Positions 27,171 to 36,712 of a DNA stretch of 64,000 nucleotides are shown piece by piece; position 1 is the stretch's first letter; the number at the start of each line of letters is the position of its first letter. Source of the DNA: Enterococcus phoeniculicola ATCC BAA-412 (GTDB lineage: Bacteria; Bacillota; Bacilli; Lactobacillales; Enterococcaceae); contig NZ_ASWE01000001.1 of NCBI RefSeq assembly GCF_000407505.1, positions 307,324-371,323 of the forward strand, written 5' to 3'. Both the position numbers and the translations under genes were made by a program. The notes under the pieces were generated by a model that was not told the origin of the DNA, did no database searches, and worked only from the letters and a program-made list of their open reading frames with translations.

Positions 27171-27205
27171 ACCAGTGGAGTGACTTGTTAGCTCCACTGG
27201 TTTTT
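27171..27205 (+). terminator. Strong hairpin terminator in the gap after sstT
   Basis: Perfect 10-bp arms ACCAGTGGAG/CTCCACTGGT followed by TTTTT. No gene precedes it closely (sstT already has a terminator), so it may end a small RNA made from 26973-27170. That stretch also holds a partly palindromic GTCTTTGA...AATTCAAAGAC arrangement. Confidence 0.65.
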
Positions 27206-27246
27206 GTGCCATGCTTAAAGAGCATAGCAGTTCAACAGGAGGAGTA

Positions 27247-27399
27247 TTGGACGACGATTTAAGTGGAACGTATTATATAAGCTATACGAAGGGACACTTT
27301 ATAAGGGAGAAGGATTATGCGTTTAGTGAGTCAAGTGAAGAGTTAGCTCTTCTAATCAAAAGACGTGAGAGGAATCCTTCTTTTTTTGATTGTTTCTAA
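27247..27399 (+). CDS. Possible small protein with TTG start
   Basis: A 50-codon frame starting at TTG follows AGGAGGAG at a plausible distance and reads DDDLSGTYYISYTKGHF near its N-terminus. Its 3' part coincides with a terminator hairpin (27308-27387), so the end is read through a T run. No family recognised. It could equally be a structured non-coding RNA. Confidence 0.25.
   Translation: MDDDLSGTYYISYTKGHFIREKDYAFSESSEELALLIKRRERNPSFFDCF
27308..27387 (+). terminator. Large terminator-like stem upstream of an MFS gene
   Basis: AGAAGGATT (27308-27316) pairs with AATCCTTCT (27373-27381), with an inner GAAGAG/CTCTTC hairpin (27337-27352), followed by TTTTTT. Together with 27171-27205 it suggests a small transcript of about 180 nt or an attenuator. 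Confidence 0.55.
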
Positions 27400-27521
27400 T
27401 AGATGAGAAATAGTGAAACAGAAGATTAGCATGATTCTATTTTTCTAAAATTTACCATAGGAACTATGTTGCATTTAAGAGAAGCAATGAGATACTTTTG
27501 TTTTTACTAGGGGAGGATACG

Positions 27522-28691
27522 ATGAAATTTTTTTCAATGAAATTAATGGCTTTATTATCTGTTGCTTTAATTGTTAATTCTGCACCAGCAATTTCGGCAA
27601 ACATTCCAGCGATTATGGCTGATTATTCAGAAATTAATCCAGTTTATGTGGGGCTTTTGACGACGATTCCATCCTTATTTTTAGTCATAGGTATTTTTTT
27701 AACCAATGTCGTTGAAAAAAAGCTAGGCGCAAAAAATACGATTCTGGTAGGCTTGGCTATGGTTTCTATATTTGGAACCTTACCTGCATGGTATCAAGGA
27801 CATTTTTGGGTACTTTTTGCTTCACGATGCTTGTTAGGTTTAGGAATTGGCTTGTTTAATCGTTTAATGATCCAGATGATTAGCCAGTTGTATCAAACAG
27901 AGAATGACAAAAAAGCAAAAGCGCTAGGATTAGAGAGTGCCTTTGAAGGGCTCGGTGGTATTTTTATGACGGTTGGTGTAGGGCAGCTGGTAAGAATTAG
28001 TTGGGAGCGTTCGTTTCTTGTTTATGGTGTCGCCCTGATTGGATTTATCTGTATTGCCCTTTTCATCCCACAAAAAGCAAGCCAACAAAAAGAAGAAGTA
28101 TCTGAGCTTTCAGTGAAGATGTCCAAGGAAAAAAAGAGAAAGATTCTTCTTTTAGGCTCAGTATTATTTTGGATTGTTTTATTATTTATAAATTATAATT
28201 TGCAAATTACGCCTTTATTAATTGAGCAGGAGATTGGCGATGCAACTGCAGGGAGCAATATGATTGCAGCGATTGCTACAGGGGCATTTATTGCAGGAAA
28301 TTTATTTGGTTTTACGTTCAAGTGGCTTAATCAGTGGTTACTGCCTATCGCTGCATGTATGGCAGGAGCGAGTATTTATTTGAGTAGCCAATCAACCTCC
28401 TTGATTTTTAGTCTGATTTGTTCATTTGCTTTAGGTTTTTTCTTTCGTAATATTATGCCTTATTTTATGCATACATTTACAAGTGGGGGGCAGGATGCGG
28501 CAAAATTTGGAACGACCGTTGTATTGGTGGCTTATAATTTAGGTGCCACTATGGCTCCCTATGCTTCTCAAGTAATCTCTTATTTTAGTGGACAAACAAG
28601 CGCAGGAAATCAGATGACAATTATAGGAATTACCTTATTCGGGATTGGCTTGTTTAGCTTAGCAACGAATCGATTTATAAAGATAACGTGA
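27522..28691 (+). CDS. MFS transporter
   Basis: A 389-residue, 12-helix major facilitator of the CynX/NimT-like style: short loops, NVVEKKLGAKNTILVG as a weak motif A, RCLLGLGIGLFNRLM in helix 4. The start MKFFSMKL follows GGGGAGGATACG; an in-frame upstream ATG has no ribosome binding site. The substrate cannot be told. It is 41 bp before a MerR-type regulator and an RpiR-type regulator, forming a three-gene unit. Confidence 0.75.
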   Translation: MKFFSMKLMALLSVALIVNSAPAISANIPAIMADYSEINPVYVGLLTTIPSLFLVIGIFLTNVVEKKLGAKNTILVGLAMVSIFGTLPAWYQGHFWVLFASRCLLGLGIGLFNRLMIQMISQLYQTENDKKAKALGLESAFEGLGGIFMTVGVGQLVRISWERSFLVYGVALIGFICIALFIPQKASQQKEEVSELSVKMSKEKKRKILLLGSVLFWIVLLFINYNLQITPLLIEQEIGDATAGSNMIAAIATGAFIAGNLFGFTFKWLNQWLLPIAACMAGASIYLSSQSTSLIFSLICSFALGFFFRNIMPYFMHTFTSGGQDAAKFGTTVVLVAYNLGATMAPYASQVISYFSGQTSAGNQMTIIGITLFGIGLFSLATNRFIKIT

Positions 28692-28732
28692 GAAATAGTA
28701 TGTAAGTCCAAGAATACTGTAGGAGGAAAAGG

Positions 28733-29146
28733 ATGAATATTTCAAAAGCAGCTGCTCTTTATGAAGTGACTCCAGCAACATTAAGGTATTATGAACAACA
28801 AGGATTAATTCCGCCAGTAAAGAGAAAGAAGTCCGGAATCAGAGATTATTCTGTGGAGGATTTAAATTGGATTGAGTTTGTCAAATGTATGAGAAATTCT
28901 GGCTTGTCGATAGGAGCATTATCTAAATACATGACGCTCTATTCAAAGGGTGACAGCAGTTTGGAAGCACGTAAAGATATTTTGGTAGATGAATATGAAA
29001 AATTAGTAGAAAAACAACGTCAACTAACTGAAACGGTCGCAAGATTAAATGATAAGATAAAAAATTATGAAGTAAAAATACATCAATCCACTAAGAATGG
29101 TAGTGGTGAGGAATTATTCAATCGTCAGATAGAGGGAGTGAAGTAA
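28733..29146 (+). CDS. MerR family transcriptional regulator
   Basis: A 137-residue regulator. The N-terminal winged helix ISKAAALYEVTPATLRYYEQQGLIPPVKRKKSGIRDY appears in family-typical order, then a coiled-coil dimerisation helix (residues about 85-120: KLVEKQRQLTETVARLNDK). The C-terminus is short and has no cysteine cluster, so a metal sensor is unlikely. AGGAGG precedes the ATG. It lies between the MFS gene and the RpiR gene and probably controls one of them. Confidence 0.85.
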   Translation: MNISKAAALYEVTPATLRYYEQQGLIPPVKRKKSGIRDYSVEDLNWIEFVKCMRNSGLSIGALSKYMTLYSKGDSSLEARKDILVDEYEKLVEKQRQLTETVARLNDKIKNYEVKIHQSTKNGSGEELFNRQIEGVK

Positions 29147-29147
29147 G

Positions 29148-30038
29148 GTGTATCTTTTTCAGAGGATTGAAGAAGCCGTGTTCAAACAATATGATGCACG
29201 CCGCACGATTGGGGAATTTATTTTAGCAAATAGAGAGAAATTAACAGAGTACACAATGGAGGATATCGCGAATCTTACACACACGTCTAAGCCGACCTTA
29301 GTTCGTTTTGCAAAATACTTTGAATATTCTGGCTGGAAGGAGTTCATGTATGCATTCACACATGAGGTGGCGCAATTTGATGCGAATCATTTTGAGGTGG
29401 ATAGTAATATTCCTTTTGACAATCAAGCTGATACGCTAGAGATTATTGAAAACATTGCCAAATTACGCATCCAAACAATCAAAGAAACAACTTCCTTGAT
29501 GTCTGTGTCTGATATCAACAAAGCGGCACTTCTAATCAATCATGCAGAGTCAGTCATAGTTTATGGAAGAAGTCCAAATTCTTATTTTGGCGAGTCATTT
29601 AAGCGAAATCTTAACACCATTCATAAAAAGGCATTCGTAGCAGATAGCAATGAATCAGGGTTAATTTCTAACACGTTGACTGAAAAAGATTGTGGGATTA
29701 TTATTTCATATTCGGGGAATAACTCAGATACTTATCCGATGAAAAATGTGAAATTTTTGATGAGTAGAAATGTACCCATCATTAGCATTACTAGTGGTGG
29801 AGAAAACTATTTAAGAGATTATTCCACCGTCATTTTAAATATTGCTAGCCGTGAAAAACTTTATTCAAAGATTGCCAATTTTTCTACAGAGGAATCAATT
29901 CAATTTATTTTAAATATTTTGTACGCCAAGGTATTTTCTTTGAATTATGAAGAAAATATGCAAGTGAAAATTGAAAATTCTCGCCGATTAGAAGCAGAAA
30001 GACAAACAACATTTAAAGACATCTCAGAGGAATTTTAA
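29148..30038 (+). CDS. RpiR family sugar-phosphate-responsive regulator
   Basis: A 296-residue protein with an N-terminal helix-turn-helix (YTMEDIANLTHTSKPTLVRFAKYFEYSGWKEFMYAF region, residues about 34-70) and a SIS sugar-isomerase domain (residues about 120-260: ESVIVYGRSPNSYFGE, CGIIISYSGNNSDTYPMKN, VPIISITSGGENYL). It starts with GTG just after the MerR stop, so translation is coupled. Downstream lie a beta-glucoside PTS and 6-phospho-beta-glucosidase, which it is likely to control in response to a phosphorylated sugar; palindromes near the PTS start are candidate operators. Confidence 0.88.
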   Translation: MYLFQRIEEAVFKQYDARRTIGEFILANREKLTEYTMEDIANLTHTSKPTLVRFAKYFEYSGWKEFMYAFTHEVAQFDANHFEVDSNIPFDNQADTLEIIENIAKLRIQTIKETTSLMSVSDINKAALLINHAESVIVYGRSPNSYFGESFKRNLNTIHKKAFVADSNESGLISNTLTEKDCGIIISYSGNNSDTYPMKNVKFLMSRNVPIISITSGGENYLRDYSTVILNIASREKLYSKIANFSTEESIQFILNILYAKVFSLNYEENMQVKIENSRRLEAERQTTFKDISEEF

Positions 30039-30118
30039 AAATAAACCAATACTTGTTTGGAAAGAATTTATCTATAAAGAAGTGATATTACATCTGTTTC
30101 AAACATTTATGAAGAGTG

Positions 30119-30166
30119 AACAAGTACAGCACATAATTTTTTAGTTATGTCTCGCACTTGTTTTTT
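30119..30166 (+). terminator. Terminator after the RpiR gene
   Basis: AACAAGT...ACTTGTT with an inner ATAA/TTAT pairing, followed by TTTTTT. The rest of the 30039-30368 gap holds the operator candidates and a short protein-like remnant. Confidence 0.75.
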
Positions 30167-30213
30167 ATTCTACTAGACTAATGGAAATAACGATAGATAT
30201 TTTATAGAAATCG

Positions 30214-30268
30214 TGAAATAAATTTTATAAAAACTCGAAGAATAAAAAGTAAGATGGAATATATTTCA
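30214..30268. promoter_or_regulatory. Candidate RpiR operators upstream of the PTS gene
   Basis: TGGAATATATTTCA (30255-30268) is palindromic except for one wobble pair, and TGAAATAAATTTTA (30214-30227) is a related imperfect copy. AT-rich TGAAAT/ATTTCA palindromes are typical of RpiR-family sites. Confidence 0.4.
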
Positions 30269-30368
30269 TGTTTATCAAAAAGGGTTGGAACCGCTATCTG
30301 ACCATGGTAAGTTACAGGCAAGAGACGTCGGCTTATTAATAGATAAAATGAGTACAGGAGTGATAAAC

Positions 30369-32216
30369 ATGAGTAAAAAATATGAACAGCTAGCTAAAGA
30401 GATTGTTGCCAAGCTAGGTGGAAAAGAGAATATAATCGATGCGTATCATTGTCAAACACGCTTACGTTTCAAGTTATCTGATGAAGCAAAGCTTGATAAA
30501 GAAAAGCTAGAGGAATTAGAGGGTGTGACAAAATATATCAACAATGCGGGTGTGCATCAAGTGGTTGTTGGAACTCACGTAAAGGATGTATTTGAGGAGA
30601 TTGAAAAAAATATTGATATTCAAGGAACTTCTGGTGAGTCAGATAAAAAAGGACCATTATCAGCTAGTATTGATTTTGTATCAGGGGTATTCCAACCGGT
30701 GATTCCAGCATTATCAGGTGCGGGAATGGTAAAAGCTGTGCTTGCATTATTAGTCGTATTTAATATCGTTACAACAGACTCACAAACCTATTATATGTTG
30801 AATCTTTTTGCAGATGGCGTCTTTTTCTTTCTGCCAATGATTTTGGCATTTACAGTTGCACAAAAACTAAGAAGTAATCCCATACTTGCTGTTTCAGTTG
30901 CAGCGATGATGATGCATCCCAACTGGACGGCTTTGGTCACTGAAGGAGAGCCAGTCAACTTCTTTGGCGTAGTTCCTTTCACGTTGGCCACTTATACAGG
31001 TTCTGTGATTCCTATTTTGCTGATTGTTTTTTGTCAGTCATATGTAGAAAAATTTTTTGGAAAAGTTATCCCAAAATCTGTTGAATTAGTATTTGTTCCA
31101 ATGCTTACATTTTTAGTTATGGGAACACTTGCATTTTCAATTTTAGGTCCATTAGGGTCTATTTTAGGTGGCTACTTAGCAACGTTCTTTACTTTCTTAA
31201 GTGTGAATGCAAGCTGGGTACCAGCTGTTCTGATTGGTGGATTACTTCCGGTCATGGTAATGTTTGGATTGCACAATGGTGTAGCACCTCTTGGCGTGAT
31301 GCAAATGGCAGAACTTGGCTATGATAGTATTTTTGGACCAGGTGCATTGGTTTCAAATATTGCGCAAGCAACGGCTTCTGCAGTCGTAGCGATTCGGACA
31401 AAAGATGAAAAGCTGAAGCAAGTAGCGATTTCAGGGTCGATTACTGCATACATGGGAATTACAGAGCCTACGCTTTATGGGGTGAATTTACCTAAAAAAT
31501 ATCCATTGATTGCAGCGATGATAGGTGGGGCATCAGGAGGATTGTATGCAGGATTAACGAATACACATCGTTTTGCGACTGGTTCTTCAGGATTACCAGC
31601 TGTGTTGCTTTATATAGGTGATGACACGATGCGCTTTTTCTGGAACATCATTATTTCGTTACTTATTTCAGCAGCAGTGACAGCCGTAATTACCTATATA
31701 TTAAGTTTTAAATATGAAAAAGAAGTAGAAGAACTACCTGACATGAAAGCAGTAATTTTGGAAAATAGTCAGTTGAGCAGTCCTATTCCTGGAAATGTTT
31801 TTCCTTTGAGTCAAGTAGAGGATGAAGCATTTGCTTCGGGTGCTTTAGGAAAGGGTTTTGCAGTTGAGCCATCTGTTGGAGAAGTCTATGCACCTTTTGA
31901 CGGGGAAGTGGTTGCTGTTTTTCCAACGAAGCATGCCATTGGACTTGTTTCGACGACTGGGATTGAGCTCTTAATTCATATTGGGTTGAACACGGTCGAG
32001 TTGAAAGGACAATATTTTGATACCTTTGTTGAAACAGGAGATAAAATAGAAAAAGGACAATTATTACTTACTTTTGATATTGAGAATATTCAAGCTGCGG
32101 GCTATTCAACACAAGTTCCAGTTGTGGTAACGAACTCAGTACAATATTCAGAAATTGAAACAATCACACAAGGAATGATTCAAAAAAATGAAGCAGTATT
32201 AGCAATTAATGTTTAG
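30369..32216 (+). CDS. Beta-glucoside-specific PTS enzyme IIBCA
   Basis: A 615-residue three-domain sugar permease. EIIB lies at residues 1-90 with the phosphorylated Cys28 in HCQTRLRF. EIIC spans about 105-460, hydrophobic, with the MFGLHNGVAPLG and YMGITEPTLYGVNLPKKYPLIAAMIGGASGG regions typical of the glucose/beta-glucoside superfamily. EIIA lies at about 485-610 with His522 (PTKHAIGL) and the active-site His537 (ELLIHIGLNTVEL). I chose the ATG after AGGAGTGATAAAC. It imports and phosphorylates an aryl- or di-beta-glucoside, followed 12 bp later by the matching hydrolase. No LicT-type antiterminator site was seen; control is probably by the RpiR protein. Confidence 0.92.
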   Translation: MSKKYEQLAKEIVAKLGGKENIIDAYHCQTRLRFKLSDEAKLDKEKLEELEGVTKYINNAGVHQVVVGTHVKDVFEEIEKNIDIQGTSGESDKKGPLSASIDFVSGVFQPVIPALSGAGMVKAVLALLVVFNIVTTDSQTYYMLNLFADGVFFFLPMILAFTVAQKLRSNPILAVSVAAMMMHPNWTALVTEGEPVNFFGVVPFTLATYTGSVIPILLIVFCQSYVEKFFGKVIPKSVELVFVPMLTFLVMGTLAFSILGPLGSILGGYLATFFTFLSVNASWVPAVLIGGLLPVMVMFGLHNGVAPLGVMQMAELGYDSIFGPGALVSNIAQATASAVVAIRTKDEKLKQVAISGSITAYMGITEPTLYGVNLPKKYPLIAAMIGGASGGLYAGLTNTHRFATGSSGLPAVLLYIGDDTMRFFWNIIISLLISAAVTAVITYILSFKYEKEVEELPDMKAVILENSQLSSPIPGNVFPLSQVEDEAFASGALGKGFAVEPSVGEVYAPFDGEVVAVFPTKHAIGLVSTTGIELLIHIGLNTVELKGQYFDTFVETGDKIEKGQLLLTFDIENIQAAGYSTQVPVVVTNSVQYSEIETITQGMIQKNEAVLAINV

Positions 32217-33653
<1,437 letters not shown>

Positions 33654-33670
33654 AAGGTCGCTCGCAATGA

Positions 33671-33711
33671 AAAAAGCTAGGGAATCTGAAAATAGATTTC
33701 CTAGCTTTTTT
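33671..33711 (+). terminator. Terminator after the 6-phospho-beta-glucosidase gene
   Basis: AAAAAGCTAGGGAATCT pairs with AGATTTCCTAGCTTTTTT around a 6-base loop; flanking A and T runs make it usable in both directions. Confidence 0.85.
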
Positions 33712-33973
33712 GAATGTTATAGGGCATATGTTTTTTACAAGTACTGAAAATTTTTTTGATAGGCTTTCTAGTAGAGCAATTTCCTCCTCAACCGATTTAG
33801 TTTATAGCGATGTATTCTTCAAAGAATGTAATCTACTTATTTCTTATAGAAAAACCAGATATTAGCTGTCAGAAAATCGGTGTAAAACATCATTTCAAAA
33901 GAAAGCTAATTTGTACTGTATTTCTCACTAATTTATACTCTGCAGTAATTTCTGGAAAACTATTAGAATAATA

Positions 33974-33990
33974 ATGAAAGCGCAAACAAT
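33974..33990 (+). promoter_or_regulatory. cre box upstream of the GH3 gene
   Basis: ATGAAAGCGCAAACAAT is a perfect cre match, 23 bp before the real start codon. It mimics an in-frame start (Met-Lys-Ala). The 33712-33973 stretch shows no other feature. Confidence 0.7.
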
Positions 33991-34012
33991 AATTGTTGAA
34001 AAGAGGAGTCTT

Positions 34013-36712
34013 ATGAAAGCAAGTGAAGTAGCAAAGCGTTTAGTAGAACAATTGACAATTGATGAAAAGATTAGCTTACTATCGACGACACAATCTGCCG
34101 TCCCTAGGCTGGGAATTTCTGCCTATCAAGTGGGAGGAGAAGCAGCCCATGGCGTGGTGGATCGTGAAGGTGGAAAAACGACTGCTTTTCCGTTACCAAT
34201 AGGATTAGCTCAAACGTGGAATCCTAGACTTTTAAAAGAGGTAGGGAAAGTGATTGGAACAGAAGCGCGTATTAAGTATTTAGATTCAGGAAAGAGAAGC
34301 TGGCTGACGTTATGGGCACCAACGATTGATATGCTGAGAGATCCACGATGGGGAAGAAATGAAGAGGCTTATGGGGAAGACCCGTATCTGACGAACCGTT
34401 TAAGTAAAGAAGTGATTTTAGGAATGCAAGGAGACAATCCTGAACATCTTCAAATGGCCGCAGCACCAAAACATTTTTTTGGAAATAATAATGAGATTGG
34501 TCGGGAGTCTACGTCAAATTTTATTCCACTTCGTGCACAGGAAGAATATTATGTCAAAGCATTTGAAACTGCATTTACTGAAGCTAATGCACAGTCGATG
34601 ATGACGGCTTATAACGGCGTGAATGGAATTCCTTGTATGCAGGCGCCTGAGGTACAAGAAATTGTCAAGGATCGTTGGAAGATGGACGGTTTTGTAGTGA
34701 GTGATGGAGGAGCTTTGACGCTAAATGTAGATACATATCATTATTATGAAACTTACGCGCAGGCTATAGCTGATGCAATAAAGCATGGGGTAGATTGTTT
34801 AGTCGATGACAAAGAGCTGGTAGAAACAGCTGCTAAAGAAGCTCTTTCTAAAGGGTTATTAACAGAAAAAGAGATTAACACAGCTGTTGAAAACTGTTTG
34901 CGCGTTCGTGCGCGACTGGGGCATTTCACGGAGGATAATCCCTATGACCAAGTAGACAGAAACTTGTTAGCTGGGACAAAGCATGCAGCGATTGCAAAAA
35001 AAGCAACACTTGAACAAGTGGTTCTTTTGAAAAATGTAGGAAATCTTTTACCGCTTAAACAAACAGCAAGTATTTCTGTAGTTGGACCTCTTGCAGATGT
35101 TGCAGTGAGGGATTGGTACGCAGGGCATGGACCTTATCAAAAGACGATCGCAACCAGTTTAAAGAATGTTCTTTCTGAAGACAAGTGGAAAGGGAGCTGT
35201 GACAGTCATGACCGAGTGAGTATAAAAATGAATCAACAGTTTGTCAATGTGACAGATAACTTTTTGACACTTGGTGAAAAGCAAGAATTTCGTGTTGAAG
35301 AATGGGCAGATGACCAGCTAGTGCTTGTTGATGAAAAAAGTGGACGCTACCTAACAGAAGATGGGACAGGACGTTATCAACTCCATCAAACAGAAATATA
35401 TGATTGGTTTGTAAAAGAAGCATGGAAGATCAACAGTGAAAAAGAACAAGTTCAAGAGAATAGCTATATCGGACAGGCTAAGACGTGGGCAGAGGAAGAA
35501 ATCGGCGTGAAAGATGGGTTTATTCAAGCAAATCAGCAATCAGCGAATATCACATTTATTCAAGAACATTCAGGTATTGAAGAAGCAGTTACTCTTGCGA
35601 AAACATCTAATGTGGCAGTAGTTGTCTTAGGGAATCATCCAATGATTAATGGTCGTGAAACACAAGATAGACCCTCTATATCACTTCCCCATCGACAATT
35701 AGAATTGCTAAAGCAGGTTTACGAAGTAAATCCGCATGTGGTGCTGATTATTGTTGGCAGTTATCCGTTTGATCTTTCATGGGCAAATGAGCATATTCCA
35801 GCAATTTTATTTACTGCTCACGGTTCACAGGAATTAGGAGAGGCGATGGCAGAGATTCTTTATGGTACAGAGCAACCTAGTGGCAAACTTGCTCAAACAT
35901 GGTTTAGTGATATAAGTTTCTTACCTGCTATTACTAATTATGATTATATTCAATTTCCACGTACGTATCATTATTATCGTCAGCCAGTGTTATATCCATT
36001 TGGCTATGGACTAACCTATGGCAATATGACTGCGACAGTTCAAGAATGTCGATGGCGTCAAGAAGAAGTGACCATGGTTGTTACGTTGAAAAATCAATCA
36101 GATAAACCTTCAGTGGATACCCTACAGCTCTATGGACAAGTGACTGAATTTGACTTGCCTATGCCTAAAAAGCTGGTTTGGTTTGATAAAGTTCATTTAT
36201 GTCCACAAGAAGAAAAGAGAGTTTCTATCAGAATTCCATTGGAGGCGTTCAGTTATTTTGATGTACGAACAGAAAGGTTTCAGCTACCTAGTGGGAATCT
36301 AGAACTGTTTTGTGGGTTTTCTTCAGAGGCAGAGCTGTGTGGACAATTTGTTCTACCTACACAGTCTGAGCGTGTTCGAATAGTATCTGACAACTTAAAT
36401 ATTTTTAGCTTTGATGCCTATAATCAGGCACAAATAATCGTGAACGAAGAAAAACAACGTGTCATTCAATTGGAATCAAACGGGTGGTTAAGCTATCAAA
36501 ATACATTATTTGAGGAATCAAGTTACATGATTACAGTGGTAGCCGATAGAGTAGGTACCATTCAAATAAATGAAAAAAGTTATGAGGTAGTGCCAGGGGA
36601 ACAGAGGATTTGTTTTGAAACACCGCCAAAACTAACGAAGGTTTTCATTGAATCAAGTAGTCCAGTGCTTATTGAAGGCGTTGTGAAATGTACGTCTAAA
36701 ACAAGCGTATGA
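34013..36712 (+). CDS. GH3 beta-glycosidase (beta-glucosidase/xylosidase type)
   Basis: An 899-residue cytosolic protein without a signal peptide. GH3 N-domain signatures: PRLGISAYQVGGEAAHG, WAPTIDMLRDPRWGRNEEAYGEDPYL, and the nucleophile Asp231 in GFVVSDGGAL. The C-domain (about 530-670: VVVLGNHPMINGRETQDRPSISLP) and a fibronectin III-like end follow. An insert at about residues 395-520 looks beta-rich. Start MKASEVAK follows AAGAGGAGTC; the in-frame ATG 13 codons earlier is part of the cre box. Being intracellular and coupled to ABC permeases, it probably trims an imported oligosaccharide. It overlaps the sensor kinase gene by 4 bp. Confidence 0.88.
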   Translation: MKASEVAKRLVEQLTIDEKISLLSTTQSAVPRLGISAYQVGGEAAHGVVDREGGKTTAFPLPIGLAQTWNPRLLKEVGKVIGTEARIKYLDSGKRSWLTLWAPTIDMLRDPRWGRNEEAYGEDPYLTNRLSKEVILGMQGDNPEHLQMAAAPKHFFGNNNEIGRESTSNFIPLRAQEEYYVKAFETAFTEANAQSMMTAYNGVNGIPCMQAPEVQEIVKDRWKMDGFVVSDGGALTLNVDTYHYYETYAQAIADAIKHGVDCLVDDKELVETAAKEALSKGLLTEKEINTAVENCLRVRARLGHFTEDNPYDQVDRNLLAGTKHAAIAKKATLEQVVLLKNVGNLLPLKQTASISVVGPLADVAVRDWYAGHGPYQKTIATSLKNVLSEDKWKGSCDSHDRVSIKMNQQFVNVTDNFLTLGEKQEFRVEEWADDQLVLVDEKSGRYLTEDGTGRYQLHQTEIYDWFVKEAWKINSEKEQVQENSYIGQAKTWAEEEIGVKDGFIQANQQSANITFIQEHSGIEEAVTLAKTSNVAVVVLGNHPMINGRETQDRPSISLPHRQLELLKQVYEVNPHVVLIIVGSYPFDLSWANEHIPAILFTAHGSQELGEAMAEILYGTEQPSGKLAQTWFSDISFLPAITNYDYIQFPRTYHYYRQPVLYPFGYGLTYGNMTATVQECRWRQEEVTMVVTLKNQSDKPSVDTLQLYGQVTEFDLPMPKKLVWFDKVHLCPQEEKRVSIRIPLEAFSYFDVRTERFQLPSGNLELFCGFSSEAELCGQFVLPTQSERVRIVSDNLNIFSFDAYNQAQIIVNEEKQRVIQLESNGWLSYQNTLFEESSYMITVVADRVGTIQINEKSYEVVPGEQRICFETPPKLTKVFIESSSPVLIEGVVKCTSKTSV

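Noticed and set aside
30170-30368. LicT/SacT-type antiterminator site before the PTS gene
   Set aside because: No RAT-like sequence followed by a terminator was found near the PTS start; the only terminator belongs to the RpiR gene.
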